Origin: Anaerolineae bacterium
Lineage (GTDB): Bacteria > Chloroflexota > Anaerolineae > 4572-78 > NAK82
Direction: 5' to 3'
Assembly: GCA_030597485.1 (NCBI GenBank)
Contig: JAUVRU010000203.1
Span: 1-5,183, forward strand
DNA: 5,183 bases
Under the pieces are notes generated by a model, which saw only the letters and a program-made list of their open reading frames with translations, searched no databases and was not told the DNA's origin. The position numbers and the translations under genes were made by a program. This document shows positions 5,087 through 5,183 of the stretch, one piece after another. Numbering within the stretch: the first letter of the stretch is position 1; every line of letters begins with the position of its first letter.

Positions 5087-5183
5087 CCAGGGAGGGAGGG
5101 GCACCACGCCGCCTTCGCTTCAAGCTCCGCCGTTGTCCTCATCGGGTGTACCCCCGCTTTCAGAGGGTGCCTTCCAGGCGGCC

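Noticed and set aside
5120..5183. Possible C-terminus of a reverse-strand gene entering from the right (20 codons, acidic tail ending DEDNGGA)
   Set aside because: The stretch is too short to identify and another reverse frame is also open nearby. It is plausible but cannot be supported from this window.

Overview
The window looks like a piece of a GC-rich bacterial chromosome, most likely a member of the Chloroflexota (Anaerolineae-like). That assignment is an inference. It rests on Thr-Pro-rich linkers after single membrane anchors, the long EpsC-type serine acetyltransferase, and intergenic spaces filled with short palindromic repeats. No rRNA or tRNA gene is present to fix the taxonomy. 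All genes called are on the + strand.

Region 1 (1-2163) is a two-gene cysteine biosynthesis block. A serine O-acetyltransferase (145-1083) makes O-acetylserine, and a cysteine synthase A (1258-2163) converts it to cysteine with sulfide. The 174-bp gap between them holds a 104-bp element that folds on itself almost end to end, with perfect 18-bp terminal arms. The acetyltransferase carries an unusual four-cysteine cluster in its N-terminal domain and ends in isoleucine, the residue through which many acetyltransferases dock into cysteine synthase.

Region 2 (2164-3792) begins with a second degenerate inverted-repeat element (2232-2328). Two overlapping genes (2376-3152 and 3139-3792) follow, encoding paralogous single-pass membrane proteins with a DUF4230-type extracytoplasmic domain. 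They are a tandem duplication, probably translated from one message, and their function is unknown.

Region 3 (3793-5183) is a small mobile/decay zone. The C-terminal part of an adenine-specific DNA methyltransferase gene (3904 to about 4299) survives without its catalytic portion. A REP-associated tyrosine transposase (RAYT, 4308-4961) abuts it and partly overlaps its open frame. The transposase is bracketed by two nearly identical 27-nt palindromes (4298-4324 and 4958-4984), and its apparent start and stop codons lie inside them. The downstream palindrome is followed by an extra copy of its 3' arm. The last 187 bases hold a degenerate 17-bp tandem repeat and no gene that can be supported.

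The most unusual item is the compact RAYT-plus-palindromes unit lodged at the end of a methyltransferase relic. The tandem DUF4230 pair and the Cys4 acetyltransferase come next. No clearly new defence or biosynthetic system was seen.
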